A stretch of DNA of 64,000 nucleotides from an uncultured Atopobiaceae bacterium (GCA_944321515.1 CALULO010000004.1:62001-126000); one strand, 5' to 3'. Shown: positions 18,003-28,614, counted from the first letter of the stretch. The notes: generated by a model not told the origin, from the sequence alone. Numbers and translations are program-made.

Positions 18003-19027
18003 CGAGCGCCCTTCGCATCAGAGGCGTAGAGTACGCGGAGCTTGGGCAGAACCACGGAGAGGGCCTGGTCGATGTCCCCCTCGAAGGTGAATCCCGCCGC
18101 GGCGGCATGGCCGCCGCCGCCCATCTCGCGCGCGATGGCGGAGATGTCACGGTCCGACTTGGCGCGCAGGTTTCCGCGGACCTGACCGCCCGGGACCTCC
18201 TTGAGGAAGAGCGCGATCTCGGAGCCCTCCACACAGCGCACCAGGTCGACGAGGCCGTCGCACTCGGCCACGGGCACGCCGGTGGCGGCGAAGTCAGCCG
18301 ACGTGGCGTAGCTGTAGGCGATCTTGCCGTGCTCAAAGGTGGTGATGCGTCCCATGACGGTCGCAGAGAGGTGCAGGTAGGCAAGGCGGTCGCTCTGATA
18401 GACGTTGAGGGCCACCTCTGCGGGGCTGGCGCCGGCGTCCACCAGCGCGCTCGCCACCTCGAAGGCCTCGCCGTTTGCGTTCTGATACTGGAAGCGACCC
18501 GTGTCCGTGACGAGAGCGCAGAGGAGGTTCTGGGCCATCGTGGGCGTGAGGCGCCCGAGGACGTGCAGGGCGTACTCGGCCACGATCACGCCGGCCGCCG
18601 CGGCCTCGGTGCGGACCAGGCCCGCGTCCCAGAAGCGCTCGGCGGAGGGGTGGTGGTCGATCACGGCCACGGCGCGTGAGCGCTCCAGCACGGCGCGCGC
18701 CTCATTGAGGCGCCCCGGCTGGGAGAGGTCCACGCAGAAGAAGAGGTCGGGAGTGCCCGCGTAGTCGGAGGGCTGCACGAAGCGGTCCGCCCCCGGCAGG
18801 AAGCGGTAGGTACGCGGGACCACCTCGGTGTCAGCGAGGAGGTTCGTCACGCGCTTGCCGGGCCAGGCCTGCTCGATGAGCTCGGCCAGGGCGAGGCCCG
18901 AGCCGATGGCGTCACCGTCCGGGGAGGTGTGCGCGCAGATCACGATGGTCTCCGCGCGCTCCACGAGCTCGCTGATCTGGTCGAAGCTGGCCCGCTGCTC
19001 GGCGGGTCCGATGGAGCTCGACGCCAC
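17999..19027 (-). CDS. nrnA: DHH/DHHA1 phosphoesterase, NrnA-type oligoribonuclease/pAp phosphatase
   Basis: Degrades short RNA oligomers and/or 3'-phosphoadenosine 5'-phosphate. The 342 residues carry AHTSPDGDAIGSGLALA (DHH motif I), FCVDLSQPGR, the defining IDHHPS motif near residue 120, and the C-terminal DHHA1 motif MGGGGHAAAAG. The start is GTG at 19027, four bases after the rbfA stop. The rbfA-nrnA-truB order is standard in Gram-positives. Confidence 0.92.
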   Translation of the reverse strand: MASSSIGPAEQRASFDQISELVERAETIVICAHTSPDGDAIGSGLALAELIEQAWPGKRVTNLLADTEVVPRTYRFLPGADRFVQPSDYAGTPDLFFCVDLSQPGRLNEARAVLERSRAVAVIDHHPSAERFWDAGLVRTEAAAAGVIVAEYALHVLGRLTPTMAQNLLCALVTDTGRFQYQNANGEAFEVASALVDAGASPAEVALNVYQSDRLAYLHLSATVMGRITTFEHGKIAYSYATSADFAATGVPVAECDGLVDLVRCVEGSEIALFLKEVPGGQVRGNLRAKSDRDISAIAREMGGGGHAAAAGFTFEGDIDQALSVVLPKLRVLYASDAKGAR

Positions 19028-19031
19028 GGCC

Positions 19032-19481
19032 CTACTCCCCCTCCCGCTCGTCGACGTCGGGGTCGCCCTCGGCAGCGGGGGCGGACTCTGCGTCGCCCGT
19101 CGTCTCGACGGGGTAGCCGAACTCGTCCTTCTCCACCCCTATGGTGGGCGGCACGTCCTCGAGGGCGCGACTGATGCGCTCGGCCTCGTCGGTGGTGGTG
19201 TCGATGCGGAAGTCGAGCTCGGGGGTCACGCGCCAGCCGAGGGCGCGGCCCAGAAGGGAGCGGATGCGGCCCTTCGCGCGGGCGAGCGCTGCCGTGACCT
19301 CCTCATACCGCTCGGAGTCGCAGCTCACGTAGGCGCGCAGGTAGGACTTGTCCACGGAGACCTCGACGCCCGTGATGGTCACGAGCGCAAGGTCGGGGTC
19401 CGCGATCTCGAAGAGCAGGATGTTGGCGAGCTTGACGCGAGCCTGCTCGTTCGTCCTTCTCGAGTGCTGATTCTGCTTCAT
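19032..19481 (-). CDS. rbfA: Ribosome-binding factor A
   Basis: KH-fold protein that helps mature the 30S subunit. The 149-residue product begins MKQNQHSRRTNEQARVKLA and keeps the core TITGVEVSVDKSYLRAYVS and the LGRALGWRVTPELDFRID segment. An acidic tail of about 35 residues (AAEGDPDVDEREGE) extends the family core. GGAG lies upstream of the ATG at 19481. It follows infB by 69 bases. Confidence 0.94.
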   Translation of the reverse strand: MKQNQHSRRTNEQARVKLANILLFEIADPDLALVTITGVEVSVDKSYLRAYVSCDSERYEEVTAALARAKGRIRSLLGRALGWRVTPELDFRIDTTTDEAERISRALEDVPPTIGVEKDEFGYPVETTGDAESAPAAEGDPDVDEREGE

Positions 19482-19550
19482 GGTGTCTCCAAAGCCAGGG
19501 CCGGGGCCGCGAGGGCCCCGGCCACGTCCGGCCAAGTCGGTGCGGGCCGC

Positions 19551-22178
19551 CTACTCGGTGCGGGCCACCTGCTCGATGCGGAAGCCCTCGATGAGGTCGC
19601 CGGGCTTCACGTCCTGGAAGTTCTCGAGGCCGATGCCGCACTCGAAGCCCGCCTTGACGCTCTTGACGTCGTCCTTGTAGCGGCGCAGCGAGGCGATCTT
19701 GCCCTCGTAGACGACAATGCCGTCGCGCACCAGGCGCACCTGGTCGTCGCGGGAGATCTCGCCCTCGGTGACCATGCAGCCCGCGGCGATGCCGACCTTG
19801 GGTACCTTGAAGGTGTCGCGGACCTCGGCGGTGCCGGTCTGGACCTCGACCTCGGTGGGCTTGAGCATGCCGATGCGAGCCGCGTCGATGTCCTCGATGG
19901 CCTTGTAGATGACGCTGTAGGTGCGAATCTCCACGCCGTCGCGCTCGGCAGCGGCACGGGCCTTGGCCTCCGGGCGCACGCCGAAGCCGATGATGATGGC
20001 GTTGGACGCGTCGGCGAGAATGACGTCGGTCTCGGTGATGGCGCCCACGGCGGAGTGGATCGTGTTGATGCGCACCTCGGACTGGTCCATCTTGTCGAGC
20101 GAGTCCTGGAGCGCCTCGATGGAGCCCTGGACGTCCGCCTTGATGATGAGGTTGAGCTCCTTGACCTCGGCATCGGCCATCGTGTCAAAGAGGTTCTCCA
20201 GCGTCACGTGCTTGACGCGGTTCTGCTCCTCGATGCGGGCCTTGAGGGCGCGCTGGTCGGCGAGGTCGCGGGCGTCGCGCTCGTCGTGGAAGACGCGGAA
20301 CTCGTCGCCTGCCATCGGCACGCTCTGGAGGCCGAGGATCTCCACGGCGTCGGAGGGGCCGGCCTCGGTGACGGACTTGCCCTTGGGGTCCAGCATGGCG
20401 CGCACGCGGCCGTAGGACATCCCGGCGACCACGGCGTCGCCGACGTGGAGGGTGCCGCGGGTCACGAGCACCGTGGCGACGGAGCCGCGGCCGCGGTCGA
20501 GCTTGGCCTCGAGGACGTTGCCGGAGGCGAAGGTGTCCGGGTTGGCCTTGAGCTCGAGGACGTCGGCCTGGAGCAGGACGGTCTCGAGCAGGTCGTCGAT
20601 GCCGATCTTCTTCTTGGCGGAGACGTTGACGAACATGTTCTGCCCGCCCCACTCCTCGGGGATGATGCCGTACTCGGTGAGCTCCTGACGGACCTTGTCC
20701 GGGTTGGCGCCGGGCTTGTCGATCTTGTTGACAGCCACGATGATGGGCACGCCGGCCGCCTTGGCGTGGTTGATCGACTCCACGGTCTGGGGCATGACGC
20801 CGTCGTCGGCGGCCACGATCAGGATGACGATGTCGGTCACCTTGGCGCCGCGGGCACGCATGGCCGTGAAGGTCTCGTGGCCCGGGGTGTCGATGAAGGT
20901 GATGACGCGGCCGTTGATGCTGACCTGGGAGGCGCCGATGGCCTGCGTGATGCCGCCGGCCTCGCCCTCGGCCACGCCGGTGTGGCGGATGGCGTCCAGC
21001 AGCGAGGTCTTGCCGTGGTCGACGTGGCCCATGACGGTGACCACGGGCGGGCGCGGCTTGAGGTCGGCCGGGTCGTCGTAGAAGGTGAAGGAGTTCTCCT
21101 CCTCCTTGGTCATGACCTTGACGTCACGCCCAAGGTCGTCGGCGACGAGCTCGATGAGCTCGTCGGACATGGACTCGGTGAGCGTGAGCGGGGTGCCCAG
21201 CAGGAAGAGGCGCTTGATGATGTCGTTGGCGCCCACGCCGAGAAGCTCGGCGAGCTCCTGGACCGTCGAGCCCTGCGGCACCTTCACGGTGTCGAGCTGC
21301 GAGATGTCCTGGTCGTTGGCGAGCGCCTCCTCGATGCGGTGCTCCTTGGCCGCCTCCTCGGCCTGCTTCTGGCGGCGCTCCTTGCGGCGCTTGCGGCGGC
21401 CGGTGGACTCGCGCGAGGCCTCCTCGACGGCCACGCGGGCCTCCTCGAGGACGCGGCTGCGGTTATAGGCCTCCGCCTCGCGGGCCATGCGGCTGTAGCG
21501 GTCCTCGCCGCCGTCCTCGCCGCGACGGCCCTTCTTGCCGCGACGGCCGCGGGTGTCGGCGGCCGGCGCGGGCGCCGCGGCAGCGGCGGGCGCGGAAGAG
21601 GAGGTCGTGTGGCGCGGGCCGCGGCCGGAGTCGGAGCGGCGCTGAGAGCGGCCCTGGCCGGCCGCCTTCTTCTGGGCGGACTCCTCCGCCTGCTTCTTGA
21701 GGACCTCCTCCTGCTGGGCGATCTGGTCCAGCAGGGAGGTGAAGGTCGGCAGGCTCTTCGGCGCGTTGTCGCGCACGCGGTGCTTCTCGGCCTCCTCCTT
21801 GGCCTTGCGCTCAGCCTCGGCCTTCTCGGCCTCAGCCTTCTTGCGCGCCTCCTCGGCGGCGGCGCGTCGGCGCTCCTCCTCGGCGCGCTCGGCCTCGCGG
21901 CGCTGCTCGGCGGCGATGCGCTCGGCCTCGGCCTTCTCGGCGGCGATGCGGGCCTCCTCGGCCTTGGCCTCCTCCTCGGCGCGCTTGGCGGCCTCGATCT
22001 CGGCGGCACGGGCCTCGAGGATGGGCTTGAGCTTCTTGCGCACGATGGAGACGTAGGCGTCCTCGAGCGTCGAGGATGCGGACTTGGCGGGGATCTTCAT
22101 GTCACGGAGGTGCTCGAGCATCTCCTTGCTCGACATGCCGTATTCCTTCGCAAGGTCATGTACGCGCGTCTTTGCCAT
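19551..22178 (-). CDS. infB: Translation initiation factor IF-2
   Basis: GTPase that delivers initiator tRNA to the 30S subunit. The 875-residue protein starts [21 protein letters not shown] (IF2_N fold), has a long Ala/Glu/Lys/Arg coiled linker up to about residue 290, another conserved IF2_N module, and then the G domain with [10 protein letters not shown] near residue 383, DTPGHE near 431 and NKID near 487, followed by the C-terminal barrels. The charged linker is typical of high-G+C IF-2. It lies 79 bases downstream of nusA. Confidence 0.97.
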   Translation of the reverse strand: MAKTRVHDLAKEYGMSSKEMLEHLRDMKIPAKSASSTLEDAYVSIVRKKLKPILEARAAEIEAAKRAEEEAKAEEARIAAEKAEAERIAAEQRREAERAEEERRRAAAEEARKKAEAEKAEAERKAKEEAEKHRVRDNAPKSLPTFTSLLDQIAQQEEVLKKQAEESAQKKAAGQGRSQRRSDSGRGPRHTTSSSAPAAAAAPAPAADTRGRRGKKGRRGEDGGEDRYSRMAREAEAYNRSRVLEEARVAVEEASRESTGRRKRRKERRQKQAEEAAKEHRIEEALANDQDISQLDTVKVPQGSTVQELAELLGVGANDIIKRLFLLGTPLTLTESMSDELIELVADDLGRDVKVMTKEEENSFTFYDDPADLKPRPPVVTVMGHVDHGKTSLLDAIRHTGVAEGEAGGITQAIGASQVSINGRVITFIDTPGHETFTAMRARGAKVTDIVILIVAADDGVMPQTVESINHAKAAGVPIIVAVNKIDKPGANPDKVRQELTEYGIIPEEWGGQNMFVNVSAKKKIGIDDLLETVLLQADVLELKANPDTFASGNVLEAKLDRGRGSVATVLVTRGTLHVGDAVVAGMSYGRVRAMLDPKGKSVTEAGPSDAVEILGLQSVPMAGDEFRVFHDERDARDLADQRALKARIEEQNRVKHVTLENLFDTMADAEVKELNLIIKADVQGSIEALQDSLDKMDQSEVRINTIHSAVGAITETDVILADASNAIIIGFGVRPEAKARAAAERDGVEIRTYSVIYKAIEDIDAARIGMLKPTEVEVQTGTAEVRDTFKVPKVGIAAGCMVTEGEISRDDQVRLVRDGIVVYEGKIASLRRYKDDVKSVKAGFECGIGLENFQDVKPGDLIEGFRIEQVARTE

Positions 22179-22257
22179 GTAACCTACCTTCCAAGAGAAC
22201 GGGCGGGCGCCCGCGGGACAGTGCGATGTTTGCCTCCTCGAGGCGGGCGCTCGCGCG

Positions 22258-23499
22258 CTAGATGAGCGAGTCGGGGTCCGAGCTCACCTCGGCAGCAGCG
22301 ACCTGCTCGTGGACGCCGCAGAAGCGTGACCCCGGGCGCGCCATGTTGCGGCACTGGATGCCGTTGGCGCCCACGTACTCGCAGCGGTGCTCGCCCTCGT
22401 CGAGGTCCTCCCCGTCGTCGGTGGCGTGGGGCAGGTCGCGCAGGACGCCCGCTGCGAGCGACTCGTTCTTGATGTCGATATGCAGGCCGGTGAGGCGCGC
22501 GGCCAGCCGGGCGTTCTGGCCCTCCTTGCCGATGGCGAGCGAGAGCTGGTCGTCGGGCACGATCACCGTGGCGTAGTTGGTCTCCGGGTCAATGATGACG
22601 CGGGACACCCTGGCCGGCGAAAGCGCGGAAGCCACGCAGCGGGCGGGGTCGTCACTCCAGAGGACCACGTCCACGCGCTCGCCGCGCAGCTCGGAGACGA
22701 CGGTGCGCACGCGGCTGCCCTTGGGGCCGACGCAGGCGCCGACCGGGTCCAGGCGGTCGTCGTTGGAGGAGACGGCCACCTTGGAGCGGATGCCGGGCTC
22801 GCGGGCGATGCTGCGGACCTCGACCACGCCGTCATAGACCTCGGGCACCTCGAGCTCGAAGAGACGGCGCAGCAGGTCGGGGTGGGTGCGAGAGACAACA
22901 ATGGGCGGACGCTGGCGCTCACCGCGGACCACCGGCTGGGTGGAGTTGGGGTCGCGCACGTCGATGATGATGGCCTTGATGCGCTGGTTGTGGCTGTAGC
23001 GCTCGCCGGCGGGGCGCTCGTTGCGCTCCTCGGGGTGACGACGCTGGTCGAAGTGCGGGAGCTCGGCCTCGACGCCCTCGCGGATCTTGATGATCGTGAA
23101 GTCGGGCGTGGTCTGGAGCACCGTGCCGGTGATGATGTCGCCGACGCGCTGCGAGAACTCCTCGTAGATCTGGACGCGGGCGGCGTTGCGCACGATGGCC
23201 TTGATCTCGGCCTTGGCGTGCTGCGCGGCGATGCGGCTCGTGTCCGGAGGGGTGACGTCCACCTCGTCGAACTCGCTGTACTCGCCCGTCTCCGGGTCCT
23301 CCTCGCCCTTGGGGACGAGCTCGTAGACGTAGACCTTCCCGGTGGCGCGGTCTATGGTGACGCGCGCGCCGAAGGGCAGGTGCAGAACGTCGGCGTAGCT
23401 CTTGGCGAGGCTCTGCTCAAGGCGGTCGATCAGGTAGAGCTGGTCGATGTGCTTCTCCTGGCAGAGGAGCTCGAGGGCTTCCATCATCTCAGAGGCCAT
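22258..23499 (-). CDS. nusA: Transcription factor NusA with an added C-terminal Cys/His tail
   Basis: Controls pausing, termination and antitermination by RNA polymerase. The 413 residues give the N-terminal polymerase-binding domain, an S1 domain ([12 protein letters not shown]), and two KH domains including [16 protein letters not shown] and [20 protein letters not shown]. After about residue 360 a family-foreign tail has C373, C383, C394 and H397 (C-x9-C-x10-C-x2-H), resembling a small zinc finger with the pattern C...G..C.....G..FC..H. The ylxR gene that normally sits between nusA and infB is absent. Upstream rimP is 26 bases away. Confidence 0.94.
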   Translation of the reverse strand: MASEMMEALELLCQEKHIDQLYLIDRLEQSLAKSYADVLHLPFGARVTIDRATGKVYVYELVPKGEEDPETGEYSEFDEVDVTPPDTSRIAAQHAKAEIKAIVRNAARVQIYEEFSQRVGDIITGTVLQTTPDFTIIKIREGVEAELPHFDQRRHPEERNERPAGERYSHNQRIKAIIIDVRDPNSTQPVVRGERQRPPIVVSRTHPDLLRRLFELEVPEVYDGVVEVRSIAREPGIRSKVAVSSNDDRLDPVGACVGPKGSRVRTVVSELRGERVDVVLWSDDPARCVASALSPARVSRVIIDPETNYATVIVPDDQLSLAIGKEGQNARLAARLTGLHIDIKNESLAAGVLRDLPHATDDGEDLDEGEHRCEYVGANGIQCRNMARPGSRFCGVHEQVAAAEVSSDPDSLI

Positions 23500-23525
23500 G
23501 TTCTATCCTTCCTGGTTCTTCTCGC

Positions 23526-24029
23526 CTACTTCTTGCCGCCTGCGGCGGAGAAGTCGGGCTTGATCTTGCACGAGCGGATGTCCTGGAGGGCGATCTCGGT
23601 GCGCTCGCCGTCGACGTCGAGAGCCACCAGCTCAGCGCCGGGGTCGCCCTCTATGCCGAGGAGCGTCCCCGTGTAGCGGCGACGGCCCTCGCCCGGGACG
23701 AGGCTCACGGAGACGGTCTGCCCCGCGAAGCGCGCGAAGTCGCGCGGCTTGCGCAGCGGGCGTGCCATGCCCGGGCTCGACACCTCGAGGGTGAAGCTCG
23801 ACGGGATGGGGTCCATCTCGTCGAGGGCGTCGGAGATCCACTCGGTCTCCTCGGTGACCTCGTCGAGCGTGATCGTGGGCGCGGACTCGTCGGCGTGGTC
23901 GATGCGCACGCGCACGCACGGCGCCTTGCTCGCCCCGACAACCTCGACGTCAACGACGTCGACACCACGGGTTGCGGCGATCGGCTCAAGCACGTCGATG
24001 ATCTCCTGCTCGAGACCCTGCTTAGGCAT
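23526..24029 (-). CDS. rimP: Ribosome maturation factor RimP
   Basis: Needed for 30S assembly. The 167-residue protein has the N-terminal alpha/beta domain with VVDVEVVGASKAPCVRV, the LEVSSPGMARPLRKPRDFARF motif in the middle, and a C-terminal Sm-like domain. GGAGGAGG precedes the ATG at 24029. First gene of rimP-nusA-infB-rbfA-nrnA-truB/ribF-dnaG. Its stop codon abuts an intergenic GGCGAGAAGAACC motif copy. Confidence 0.94.
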   Translation of the reverse strand: MPKQGLEQEIIDVLEPIAATRGVDVVDVEVVGASKAPCVRVRIDHADESAPTITLDEVTEETEWISDALDEMDPIPSSFTLEVSSPGMARPLRKPRDFARFAGQTVSVSLVPGEGRRRYTGTLLGIEGDPGAELVALDVDGERTEIALQDIRSCKIKPDFSAAGGKK

Positions 24030-24047
24030 GAACCCTCCTCCTGCATA

Positions 24048-24085
24048 CAGAAAGGAAGCGGGGCGAGACGCTCCACCCCACTTCC
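24048..24085 (-). promoter_or_regulatory. Leader hairpin of the rimP-nusA operon (possible attenuator)
   Basis: In the leader RNA GGAAG.GGGG pairs with CCCC.CTTCC around a 12-base loop and is followed by TTTCT, between the predicted start (near 24106) and the rimP ribosome site. It could be a weak terminator read through or enforced by NusA, which the operon encodes. The T run is short, so function is inferred. Confidence 0.5.
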
Positions 24086-24112
24086 TACGATTACAGCTTC
24101 GATTACATGGCC

Positions 24113-24141
24113 AGTCTACGGTGTTTCTCAGGCAGCGTCAA
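24113..24141 (-). promoter_or_regulatory. Promoter of the rimP-nusA-infB operon
   Basis: TTGACG (24136-24141) and TAGACT (24113-24118) are separated by exactly 17 bases on the minus strand: the best -35/-10 pair in the window. Confidence 0.7.
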
Positions 24142-24198
24142 GCGCCCCTCCACGAGAGCAACACAAGTCCCGTCGGCGAGCGGCGTGGCGAGAAGGAC

Positions 24199-24239
24199 GG
24201 GCGGCCCCGACGCCTCCCAGGGGTGCGTCGGGGCCGCCC
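24199..24239 (-). terminator. Hairpin after leuS
   Basis: A perfect 15-base stem, GGGCGGCCCCGACGC and its complement, around an 11-base loop, 33 bases past the leuS stop. There is no T run; a GGCGAGAAG motif copy (24187-24195) directly follows. The core GCGGCCCCGACGC recurs at 26941-26973. Confidence 0.7.
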
Positions 24240-24271
24240 GTGGCCGTGCCGTCAGCCGGGTGCCGTCGGGG

Positions 24272-26842
24272 CTACATGGCCACGATGTTCACCAGACGGC
24301 CCTTGATCACGATGACCTTCTTGATGTCCTTACCGGCGAGCTGCTCGGCCACGGCCGCCTGGGCTGCGGCGGCTACCTCGTCGTCGGTGGCGTCGGCGGC
24401 GACCGTCACGTGGCCGCGCACCTTGCCCTTGATCTGTACGGCGATCTCGACCTCGTCGGCGCGCGCGGCGTCCTCGTCGAACTCCGGCCACGCGGCATTG
24501 TAGACCGAGCCCTCCTGGTGGAGCGCGGAGCTCCAGAGCTCCTCGGCCCAGTGCGGGCAGATCGGCGCGAGGGTGCGCACGATGGCGCTTGCCACGGCGA
24601 AGCTGAGCGCCGGGTCACGCTTGTCGACGGGGACGTCGTTCACGAACTTGGACGCCGCGTTGGTGATCTCCATCACCGCGGAGATGGCGGTGTTGAACTG
24701 GCAGCGGTCGAAGTCCGTGGTGCACTTGATGCCCATCGCGTTGGTCACGCGCCAGAGCTCGGCGGCGGCGCCGTCAAGCGCAGCGGCGTCCACCGGGCCG
24801 GCAGCCGCACCCTGGGAGAGTAGCCACACCACGCGCCAGGCGCGCTTGATGAAGCGGTTGGCACCCGCGACGGCCTCCTCGTCCCAGTTGAAGTCCTTCT
24901 CGGGCGGGGCGATGAAGAGGATGGCCAGGCGCATGGTGTCGGCGCCGTACGGCTCGATCACGCTCGAGGGCGGGACCACGTTGCCCTTGGACTTGGACAT
25001 GGTGTCGCCGTTCGAATCCTTGACCATGCCCTGGCAGAGCAGGTTCTCGAAGGGCTCGTCCACGTCGATCATCCCGAGGTCGCGCAGGACCTTGGTGAAG
25101 AAGCGGCTGTAGAGCAGGTGAAGGATGGCGTGCTCGATGCCGCCGATGTAGTTGTCCACCGGCATCCAGCGGTCCACGGCCTCCTTGGAGAAGGGCAGCT
25201 CCTCGTTGTGCGGGTCGCAGTAGCGCAGGTAGTACCAGCTGGAGCACGTGAAGGTGTCCATGGTGTCGGTGATGCGCTTGGCGGGGCGGCCGCACTTGGG
25301 GCAGGTGGTCTCGTAGAACGGGGCGTACTCGGCGAGCGTGTCGCCGGCGCCGAGGTCGAGGTTGTCCGGCAGCGTAACGGGGAGATCCTCATAGGGGACG
25401 GGCACGTCGCCGCAGCAGTCGCAGTGGACCATCGGGATGGGGTTGCCCCAGTAGCGCTGGCGCGAGATCAGCCAGTCGCGCAGACGGAACTGCACGGTCT
25501 TGCGGCCGAGCCCCTGCTCGCCGAGCCAGTTGATGATGGCGTCGACGGCCTCGGAGTGCTTGCCGCCCTTCATGCCGGTGAACTGGCCGGACTGCACGAG
25601 GTAGCCCTCGGCCTCCATCGCGTGGTCCCAGTCGACCGACGTCACGCGCAGCTCGCGCTCGTCCTTGAGCTCCTCGTAGAGCGGGTCGTCCTTCTCGCAG
25701 ATGATTGGGGCGATCTCGAGGCCGTACTTCTTCGCGAAGTCGAAGTCGCGCTGGTCGCCGCAGGGCACGCCCATGACGGCGCCGGTGCCGTAGTCCATGA
25801 GGACGTAGTCGGCGACCCAGATCGGGGCGGGGCGGCCGTTCACCGGGTTGATGACGTAGCGGCCGGTAAAGACGCCGTGCTTCTCTCGCTCTGAGCCCTG
25901 GCGGTCCACCGAGGAGACCTTCTCCGCGGCGGCCTTGAGCTCCAGGAACGCCGGCTCGTACTCCGTGCCGGCCACGAGCTCGGCGGCGAGCGGGCTCTCC
26001 GGCGGCAGCAGGAAGAAGCTCACGCCGAAGAGCGTGTCCGGGCGCGTGGTGAAGACGGTGATCTTGGTGTCGGTGGGGGTCACGCCGTCGACGTCCGCCA
26101 GGGTGAAGTCGATCTCGGCGCCCTCGGAGCGGCCGATCCAGTTGGACTGCATCGCGCGGACGCGCTCAGGCCACTTGCCCTCGAGGAGCTTGAGGTCGTC
26201 GAGCAGCTCCTGAGCGTAGTCGGTGATCTTGAAGTACCACTGGGAGAGCGGCCGCTTCTCGGGAATCGAGCCGCAGCGCCAGCACTTGCCGTCAACGACC
26301 TGCTCGTTGGCGAGGACGGTCTGGCAGCCGGGGCACCAGTTCACGGGCGAGGTGTCGCGGTAGACGAGGCCCTTCTCCCACATCTTGAGGAAGATCCACT
26401 GGCCCCACTTGTAGTACTCGGGGTCGCAGGTGTTGAACATGCGGTCGTAGTCGTAGGAGAAGCCCATGCGGTGCATGGTCTTGACCGCCTGCTCGATGTT
26501 CTTGTGCGTCCAGACGCTCGCCTGCGTATTGTGCTTGATGGCGGCGTTCTCGGCCGGCAGGCCGAAGGCGTCGAAGCCGATGGGGTGCAGAACGTCGAAG
26601 CCGCGCATGCGGGCCTGGCGGGCCATCGCGTCGCCGATGGTGTAGTTGCGCGCGTGCCCCATGTGGAGGTCGCCGGAGGGGTACGGGAACATCTCGAGCA
26701 CGTACTTCTTGGGCTTGCTCGGGTCCTCGTCGGTCTTGTAGATCCCCTCGGCCTCCCACGTGGCCTGCCACTTGGTCTCGATGACCTCGGCGTCGTAGGC
26801 CGGGACCTCGAAGGCGTCCGTCTTGCTAGCGTCGTCGCACAT
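24272..26842 (-). CDS. leuS: Leucyl-tRNA synthetase
   Basis: Charges tRNA-Leu. The 856-residue class I enzyme has the HIGH variant HMGH near residue 60 after MFPYPSGDL, a zinc site with CPGC and CWRC, the CP1 editing domain with the [13 protein letters not shown] motif, KMSKS variant MSKSKGN near residue 613, and a C-terminal anticodon domain. The ATG at 26842 has AGGGGG upstream; a much longer open frame upstream crosses the terminator region and is rejected. Confidence 0.97.
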   Translation of the reverse strand: MCDDASKTDAFEVPAYDAEVIETKWQATWEAEGIYKTDEDPSKPKKYVLEMFPYPSGDLHMGHARNYTIGDAMARQARMRGFDVLHPIGFDAFGLPAENAAIKHNTQASVWTHKNIEQAVKTMHRMGFSYDYDRMFNTCDPEYYKWGQWIFLKMWEKGLVYRDTSPVNWCPGCQTVLANEQVVDGKCWRCGSIPEKRPLSQWYFKITDYAQELLDDLKLLEGKWPERVRAMQSNWIGRSEGAEIDFTLADVDGVTPTDTKITVFTTRPDTLFGVSFFLLPPESPLAAELVAGTEYEPAFLELKAAAEKVSSVDRQGSEREKHGVFTGRYVINPVNGRPAPIWVADYVLMDYGTGAVMGVPCGDQRDFDFAKKYGLEIAPIICEKDDPLYEELKDERELRVTSVDWDHAMEAEGYLVQSGQFTGMKGGKHSEAVDAIINWLGEQGLGRKTVQFRLRDWLISRQRYWGNPIPMVHCDCCGDVPVPYEDLPVTLPDNLDLGAGDTLAEYAPFYETTCPKCGRPAKRITDTMDTFTCSSWYYLRYCDPHNEELPFSKEAVDRWMPVDNYIGGIEHAILHLLYSRFFTKVLRDLGMIDVDEPFENLLCQGMVKDSNGDTMSKSKGNVVPPSSVIEPYGADTMRLAILFIAPPEKDFNWDEEAVAGANRFIKRAWRVVWLLSQGAAAGPVDAAALDGAAAELWRVTNAMGIKCTTDFDRCQFNTAISAVMEITNAASKFVNDVPVDKRDPALSFAVASAIVRTLAPICPHWAEELWSSALHQEGSVYNAAWPEFDEDAARADEVEIAVQIKGKVRGHVTVAADATDDEVAAAAQAAVAEQLAGKDIKKVIVIKGRLVNIVAM

Positions 26843-26882
26843 CTGTGCTGCCCCCTCTATCGTGCGAGTAGTCAACCGTATT

Positions 26883-26891
26883 ATTGTAGCA
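26883..26891 (-). promoter_or_regulatory. Extended -10 promoter of leuS
   Basis: TGCTACAAT on the minus strand, about 40 bases before the leuS start. The repeated TTCTTCTCGCC motif lies about where a -35 would fall. Confidence 0.6.
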
Positions 26892-26895
26892 GCAT

Positions 26896-27030
26896 GAGCC
26901 CGCCCGGCGAGAAGAACCTGGGCGCGGGGCACCAACGAAGGCGGCCCCGGCGCCGCTGGGGCGTCGGGGCCGCGTCTCTTCGGCTCTTTTCTCCGGTTCT
27001 TCTCGCCGGTTCTTCTCGCCGGGCGGGCTC
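26896..27030. repeat. Nested inverted repeat with three GTTCTTCTCGCC motif copies
   Basis: A 23-base arm (26896-26918) is repeated perfectly in inverted orientation at 27008-27030. Each arm contains a GGTTCTTCTCGCC copy; a third copy (26995-27007) abuts the right arm in tandem. The guaB hairpin (26941-26973) lies inside. It fills most of the leuS-guaB gap. Confidence 0.85.
26941..26973 (-). terminator. Hairpin after guaB
   Basis: 14-base stem GCGGCCCCGGCGCC with GGCGTCGGGGCCGC (one G-U) and a 5-base loop, followed on the minus strand by CCTTCG. It shares its core with the hairpin after leuS. Confidence 0.6.
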
Positions 27031-27039
27031 CCCGGGGGC

Positions 27040-28551
27040 CTAGCGGTAGCTCACCGAGTGCTGGGAGTCCTTGACCACGACGTCGTGCGCGCCGCCCTCG
27101 ACGATGGAGGTCGAGCTCACGAGCGTGAGGCGGGCCTTCTCCTGCAGCTCCTTGATGGTCTTGGCGCCGCAGTTGCACATCGTGGACTTGATCTTGTAGA
27201 GCGTGTTGCGCACGCCCTCCTTGAGCGAGCCGGCGTAGGGCACGTAGGAGTCCACGCCCTCGACGAAGCCCAGCTTGGAGGCGCCGCCCTGGTCGTAGCG
27301 CTGCCAGTTGCGGGCGCGCGCGGAGCCCTCGCCCCAGTACTCCTTCATGTACTGGCCGTTCACGTTGACGCGCTCGGTGGGAGACTCGTCGAAGCGCGCG
27401 AAGTAGCGGCCGAGCATCATGAAGTCGGCGCCCATGGCCAGGGCGAGCGTCATGTGGTAGTCGTAGACGATGCCGCCGTCGGAGCACACCGGCACGTAGA
27501 CGCCGGTCTCCTCGAAGTACTTGTCGCGCGCGCGGCAGACGTCGATGACCGCCGAGGCCTGGCCGCGACCGATGCCCTTGGTCTCGCGCGTGATGCAGAT
27601 CGAGCCGCCGCCGATGCCCACCTTGACGAAGTCCGCGCCGCAGTCGGCGAGGAAGCGGAAGCCATCCTCATCGACGACGTTGCCGGCGCCCACGCGCACG
27701 GAGTCGCCGTAGTTGGCGCGGATCCACTCGATGGTGCGCTTCTGCCACTCGGAGAAGCCCTCGGAGGAGTCGATGCAGAGCACGTCGGCGCCGGCCTCCA
27801 CCAGGAGGGGCACGCGCTCGGCGTAGTCACGCGTGTTGATGCCGGCGCCCACCATGTAGCGCTTGTTGGCGTCCAGGAGCTCGTCCGGGTTGGACTTGTG
27901 CTGGTCGTAGTCCTTGCGGAAGACGATGCCCATGAGGTGGTCCTTGTCGTCCACCACGGGCAGGGCGTTCAGCTTGTGCTCCCAGATGACGTCGTTGGCG
28001 CGCTTGAGAGTGATGTCCTTGTCGCCCACGATGAGCTTCTCGCGCGGGGTCATGAAGTCAGCGACCTTCATGGAGTGGTCGTCACGGGTGGGGCGGTAGT
28101 CGCGGCTCGTCACGATGCCGAGGAGCTTGCCGCGCGGGGTGCCGTCGTCGGTGACGGGCATGGTGGAGTGGCCGGTGCGCTGCTTAAGGTCCATGACCTG
28201 CTCCATCGTCATGCTGGGTGTGAGCGTGGAGTCGGACTGGACGAAGCCGGCCTTGTAGTCCTTGACGGCCTTGACCATGGCGGCCTCGGACTCGGGGGTC
28301 TGGTTGCCGTAGATGAAGGCCATGCCGCCCTCCATGGCGAGGGCCACGCCCATGTCGACGCCGGAGACCGACTGCATGATGGCCGAGACCATCGGGATGT
28401 TGAGGCTGATGGCCGGCTCCTCGCCGCGACGGAACTTCACGAGCGGGGTCTTGAGCGACACGTTGGCGGGGATGTTCTCCGCCGAGGAGTAACCGGGAAC
28501 GAGCAGATACTCAGAAAAAGTGTGGGACTCCCCCTCGAAGAACGTTGCCAT
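27040..28551 (-). CDS. guaB: Inosine-5'-monophosphate dehydrogenase
   Basis: Oxidises IMP to XMP, the committed step to GMP. The 503-residue barrel has two CBS repeats inserted at about residues 110-230 (with [12 protein letters not shown] and LNALPVVDD), and the catalytic loop [12 protein letters not shown] with the active-site Cys near residue 318. The flap region reads [14 protein letters not shown] instead of the usual YRGMGS/DRYFQ of E. coli-type enzymes, so it belongs to a divergent subfamily. GGAGAGGAG precedes the ATG. It is transcribed alone. Confidence 0.93.
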   Translation of the reverse strand: MATFFEGESHTFSEYLLVPGYSSAENIPANVSLKTPLVKFRRGEEPAISLNIPMVSAIMQSVSGVDMGVALAMEGGMAFIYGNQTPESEAAMVKAVKDYKAGFVQSDSTLTPSMTMEQVMDLKQRTGHSTMPVTDDGTPRGKLLGIVTSRDYRPTRDDHSMKVADFMTPREKLIVGDKDITLKRANDVIWEHKLNALPVVDDKDHLMGIVFRKDYDQHKSNPDELLDANKRYMVGAGINTRDYAERVPLLVEAGADVLCIDSSEGFSEWQKRTIEWIRANYGDSVRVGAGNVVDEDGFRFLADCGADFVKVGIGGGSICITRETKGIGRGQASAVIDVCRARDKYFEETGVYVPVCSDGGIVYDYHMTLALAMGADFMMLGRYFARFDESPTERVNVNGQYMKEYWGEGSARARNWQRYDQGGASKLGFVEGVDSYVPYAGSLKEGVRNTLYKIKSTMCNCGAKTIKELQEKARLTLVSSTSIVEGGAHDVVVKDSQHSVSYR

Positions 28552-28605
28552 TCAGTGGCTCCTCTCCCCGCCCGCGGCGGTATATGTTCCGGCCGAATTT
28601 GAGTC

Positions 28606-28614
28606 ATTGTAGCA
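28606..28614 (-). promoter_or_regulatory. Extended -10 promoter of guaB
   Basis: TGCTACAAT on the minus strand, identical to the leuS element, 55 bases before the guaB start. Confidence 0.6.

Noticed and set aside
18828..22265. Open frame of over 1100 codons on the plus strand opposite infB and rbfA
   Set aside because: A shadow of the infB codon bias; repetitive L/D/G/V/A residues and no motif.
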